Of a DNA stretch of 64,000 bases, positions 61,801-64,000 are shown piece by piece. The position numbers and the translations under genes are program-made. Within the stretch, counting starts at the first letter, position 1. Each line of letters opens with the position of its first letter. The stretch is from Chlorobiota bacterium (GTDB taxonomy: Bacteria > Bacteroidota > Ignavibacteria > OLB7). The stretch lies in contig JAEUSP010000067.1 of the NCBI GenBank assembly GCA_016788565.1, positions 1-64,000 on the forward strand, given 5' to 3'. The notes below the pieces were generated by a model that did no database searches, had not been told where the DNA came from, and saw nothing but the letters and a program-made list of their open reading frames with translations.

Positions 61801-62596
61801 GCCGCAGCAGGCCAATCGTTTGCGATGGCAGCCCTTCGGCCGCACGCCACAATTCCTTGCCAAGCCGTGTGGCGATGTGGGGGCCGAACAGCTCGGTCAG
61901 CAATGCCGAAAGTTCGTGATGCTCCCAGGGGGCAATCATTATTTGCTCCAGCAACAACGGCTCGGTTCGGCGGCGAAATTTTAGGGATTCTGGATGGTCG
62001 GAGCAAAGGGTGGCGATCATCAACACTGGCGCATCCTCCAAGGCAACATGAAGCCCCAGCAATGCTTGCTGGGTCGGCTCCGGCATCCACTGCGCATCCT
62101 CCAGCACCAACACCACCGGGCGCAGCCGTGCCATCTGGACCAACAGCGATGCTAGATGAGCCGAAAGCGCGGTGGTATCGGTAAGCACGCTGTTCGATGC
62201 TGATCCATCATCGTCGCCACCAATTCGCTCGGCAGTGGCCGGAAGCTGTGGCAGCAACGCAGCGTGCGCAGGATCCGAAAACAATGCCAACAAACGGCGG
62301 GTTGGGAAGTGGTCGGCCAGCAGGTGATCCAACGAATCAAGCAGCTGAGCAAAGGGGGCGCGGCGCAGGTTTTGGCTGTAATCCGCACGCAGCAGGTAGG
62401 TGCGTTCCTGCTGTTGTAGTTGGCGAGTGAACTCATCCAACAATCGGCTTAACCCAACCCCTTTCACCCCTTCCACAGCAATCAACCGCCGCTCGCCATC
62501 GTTATCCGTTTCCTGTTGGGAGCAAAGTTCAATAAGGCGTTGCAATGGGCGGTGGCGGCCAATAAATGGGATGGAAGGCCATGAAGATTGAGGCAT
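58877..62596 (-). CDS. AAA-like-TPR-BTAD regulator with degenerate Walker A
   Basis: 1239 aa from MPQSSWPSIPFIGRHRPLQRL; the frame is open to 62842, but that part is dispersed-repeat sequence. FIGRHRPLQRLIELCSQ then VEGVKGVGLSRLLDEF (41-56): the Walker A Lys is replaced by Leu49 (TTA). Walker B VLVLEDAQWMPE near 150 is intact. The long helical middle resembles the MalT/TPR type. The C-terminal ~260 residues begin RLFIMGPLRLMQPYSYMEL (SARP-like winged helix) and end with a BTAD domain (PYDEPMHRLLMRLHNDSGNRSAALKQFDKCAKLLKREFDAEP). It may bind but not hydrolyse nucleotide. Regulated genes are unknown. Confidence 0.85.
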   Translation of the reverse strand: MPQSSWPSIPFIGRHRPLQRLIELCSQQETDNDGERRLIAVEGVKGVGLSRLLDEFTRQLQQQERTYLLRADYSQNLRRAPFAQLLDSLDHLLADHFPTRRLLALFSDPAHAALLPQLPATAERIGGDDDGSASNSVLTDTTALSAHLASLLVQMARLRPVVLVLEDAQWMPEPTQQALLGLHVALEDAPVLMIATLCSDHPESLKFRRRTEPLLLEQIMIAPWEHHELSALLTELFGPHIATRLGKELWRAAEGLPSQTIGLLRRLVASGSLTQNGAGEWQLGKIDRLLLVATGHDAATPDSQQLQQCPPAQRMMLGLLYCVAGGASVAEFCQWFDAVVASVAWEDSPKKSAETILAELRDIGMIRLPSLPSGIVLFLRPELEQQVEIELRDDELEQIARLVVFPEAEGLEIRRCIGASRFMRAVFRQLPNNQPELRRRVLDPLIGPQLLHEFDGDPAALHQIHTMLLQEPEMLTPVEYAMALSRMGLSLSFTRQYDKAIEFIRKMHDMATTIPDCAPLLAEACALLAGTLYFVDRTYNPMPLFAEATAALDRIADKQERQGVALFITKVEWNTIPVDQPQRTLQLTRRLYHLMLELGIPGKHEMLSAIVMSSARLRDGEVLHRYCNELLDEIHLRNMAVPFITLFNAARAAHTFGDLFLFRKLYSAWNGASAPIVMRDFMARNILNAMLAVDDGDTERAVQELQSARAEYCRHREYAEEIWWDLLFLHTMLVGQLARVLVLAGENETAAEFIDQAISESETDGVAAHYPDIIRMLTLYRFYLRWRSQYTAPQALLAWGKPPVIASVPQSKPVHVGYSAAAIEAAEAYRQRNRELSAVAPPPVMFVGEMLLATIEAAEGKFDAATEAINQAEEYARRIYNYQYDVEIQVSRITLALRRAASEGLSATARREVMETVRGVMQGLAERGLPEKIERLKEFLSDEAAATDAELAEQIQRAGNTSVSVAQGVLQNSRSATSGSVNAPRLFIMGPLRLMQPYSYMELSDSAFDRETARTLLTALAAAQIMGQTLTREELAGRIAPKAKTPEQQKKALYNAASAARAACCSAESILPVGSNSLGLNTNPEVPGYVWVDAIALLQLIASARQQERAGASSAAFNSYRDALTIARRGDFAPDCYDDWADPPRDLLRGRVRDAVLALGKLALRNGLYAPAIEAATVQISRDPYDEPMHRLLMRLHNDSGNRSAALKQFDKCAKLLKREFDAEPERETMKLRVEILKG

Positions 62597-62838
62597 AAGA
62601 AGAGTGTGTTGAAGAAAGTGAGAGAGGGAGAGGGACTTAGCCAAAGCAGAATCAAGCGAGCATTGGAAAACTACTGGATTAAACAGTGATGAACAACGGC
62701 AGGGGAAGAGTTTTTTTGCGCAGCCGAAATGTTTTTGCGATGGACTACCGAGGGCAGAGTGTAGCAGAGGGAAAAAACTCACCTTCCCCCCCTCTCTTCT
62801 TCCCCTCTCTGTGATCTCTGTGCCTCTGTGGTTATACT

Positions 62839-62984
62839 CCAAACAAAGTGGTTTGCGAAAAACCTAGTCGTTGTCATTCCCAGTTTACCCCGACCAGTCG
62901 GGGCGAAAGCGGGAGCCGAAGGCCTGCGCAGCGTATCCATAGCACACCTGGCTGAGTAGAGTTTCGCAAACCAATTTGCACCGA
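62839..62984. mobile_element. MITE-like element, copy 2
   Basis: About 146 bp. The left terminus CAAACAAAGTGGTTTGCGAA and the right terminus TTCGCAAACCAATTTGCACC are inverted. The inside has GTTGTCATTCCC and GGGGCGAAAGCGGG, like copy 1. It lies in the gap 62597-63015 beside a CTCTGTGCCTCTGTGG repeat arm (62797-62832) and holds no gene. Confidence 0.72.
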
Positions 62985-63015
62985 GCATATAAATCATACG
63001 CACATATCCCCCCCC

Positions 63016-63954
63016 CTACTGCCCCACAAACCCCAACGCAAACCCTGCAACCATTGATAGATACGCCACGCCAATCACCCCGCCAACCACAAACAGCACC
63101 ACCGTCTCGATGAACACCCCAAGCCATGAGTAATCATAGACTTTCCGGAGCGCGATCATGCTGTAGATTGGCAGGTAGATGGCCACAACCGACATCAAGA
63201 TTACTGCAAGAACATCCATTGCCTCCTCCCCGGCGACCATTGCCACCAAACCCAGCAGCACCAACACCCCAAAAGCCACCACCGTGGCCGCCGCCACAAA
63301 CGAGAACAGGTGAAAACTGAACACAAGGTGAACAATGAAGCGATAGCCAGAAGTGAGGTTAATCAGCCGCATCACCCCGGCAAACAGCGGGACCATCAGC
63401 AACAGCATGATCGGGAGCGCGGCGGTGAAGGCGGAGTCCAACTTCTCCAGAAACATCTCCTGGCTTAGCCCGCTTGCCTGGAACGCCGCCTGAATCTCCC
63501 CCTTCTCAAACGTCATCGTGATCACGTTTTCGGAGAAGGGGACTTGGATAAGCGATTGGGTAAGCGACAGCACAAAAAAGAAGATGACGCTAAGAACAAG
63601 GAACATCCGCGACGGCATCAGGTAGCGTTCGCGCCGCCCGGCGATGTAGTCGGCGGTTAAGGCCCCGGGGCTGAAAAGCAGCTTCCGCAGCGTGCGGAAA
63701 AATTTGGAGTCGGTGGAAACGAACTCACCCACAGCATCCCTGGCAAGTTCGCGCATGGTGAGGGTGTGTGCGGTGGTTTCCTGGCCACAGTTGGCGCAGT
63801 AGTGGCCGCTGATTGTTTGGCCACAATCCAAGCAATGCTCGGGGTGGGAAGAAGGGGCGTTGCGGCTTTTCATCAGCGTCTTCACCCGTTCCGATTCTTG
63901 CTGTGTGGTGGGCAGATTGGTTGCGAAAGCGGAAGATTCTGCGGCAGGTTCCAT
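63016..63954 (-). CDS. DUF3667-like multi-pass membrane protein with zinc ribbon
   Basis: 312 aa. Residues 41-56 (CLDCGQTISGHYCANCGQE) are a C-X2-C...C-X2-C zinc ribbon, then HTLTMRELARDAVGEFVSTDSKFFRTLRKLLFSPGALTADYIAGRRERYLMPSRMFL, the signature of DUF3667-type proteins of Bacteroidota. About five TM helices follow (LVLSVIFFFVLSLT; LPIMLLLMVPLFAGVM; FLAAATVVAFGVLVLL-like; VLAVILMSVVAIYLP; VVLFVVGGVIGVAYL). Function unknown. Bases 63955-64000 show nothing. Confidence 0.85.
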   Translation of the reverse strand: MEPAAESSAFATNLPTTQQESERVKTLMKSRNAPSSHPEHCLDCGQTISGHYCANCGQETTAHTLTMRELARDAVGEFVSTDSKFFRTLRKLLFSPGALTADYIAGRRERYLMPSRMFLVLSVIFFFVLSLTQSLIQVPFSENVITMTFEKGEIQAAFQASGLSQEMFLEKLDSAFTAALPIMLLLMVPLFAGVMRLINLTSGYRFIVHLVFSFHLFSFVAAATVVAFGVLVLLGLVAMVAGEEAMDVLAVILMSVVAIYLPIYSMIALRKVYDYSWLGVFIETVVLFVVGGVIGVAYLSMVAGFALGFVGQ

Positions 63955-64000
63955 TGCTGGCTCACATGTTGATGAATGGAAGTTTCGGCTGGTTGGGCGA

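Noticed and set aside
62597-62842. N-terminal extension of the second regulator
   Set aside because: It would encode the CTCTGTG-type repeat (HRGTEITERG); the FIGRHRPL start fits the family directly after 62596.
1-64000. rRNA or tRNA genes
   Set aside because: No conserved tRNA T-loop/anticodon arrangement or rRNA core sequence was noticed on either strand; a tRNAscan or Rfam run would be decisive.

Overview
The window looks like chromosome from a moderately GC-rich member of the Bacteroidota/Chlorobiota (FCB) assemblage. The best guess is a Kapabacteria- or Ignavibacteria-like lineage rather than a classic low-GC Bacteroidetes. The basis is a secreted protein with a type IX secretion (T9SS) C-terminal sorting domain (475-1038), a second T9SS-style BNR protein, two PD40/OmpA proteins of PorE-like architecture, many signal-peptide proteins and few Shine-Dalgarno sequences. 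No rRNA, tRNA or CRISPR array was seen. The lineage is inference, not proven.

Layout. 1-4.7 kb: the N-terminus of an ISAs1-type transposase cut by the window edge, then a T9SS cargo protein and a 1201-aa repeat-rich surface protein. 5.4-11.5 kb (minus): a secreted glycosidase-like protein and a large AAA/BTAD regulator. 12-23.7 kb: a membrane MutS-like ATPase, an EthD-domain protein, a TrmH-type methylase, a PlsC-type acyltransferase, secreted and outer-membrane proteins, Hsp20, a DUF4397 lipoprotein and a DUF255 (YyaL-type) protein. 23.8-31.4 kb (minus): two PD40-OmpA proteins flanking a BNR/sortilin-like protein, then an unknown secreted protein. 31.7-37.8 kb: RpiB, a periplasmic protein, PrmC, Tex and an outer-membrane protein. 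38.1-46.1 kb: a complete kdpFABCDE potassium-uptake and sensing locus. 46.9-55.8 kb: a co-directional run of DUF362, membrane protein, GMC oxidoreductase, metallophosphoesterase, MlaE-like permease, MCE-like protein and auxiliary lipoprotein. This may be an envelope lipid oxidation and trafficking locus; no MlaF-type ATPase lies in the window. 56-58.3 kb: an AT-rich island with a sigma factor, a small protein and a lipoprotein hydrolase. 58.9-64 kb: a second AAA/BTAD regulator with a degenerate P-loop and a DUF3667-like membrane protein.

The most unusual feature is between the genes. Most intergenic gaps are filled with repeats: several families of heptanucleotide tandem arrays that run into each other in one unbroken 7-nt register and often end at a start or stop codon; at least seven copies of a palindromic element (CCGCTCAT...ATGAGCGG); a MITE-like element with terminal inverted repeats; and other palindromes resembling repeats scattered across unrelated phyla. 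One such repeat family has expanded in frame inside the MCE-like gene.
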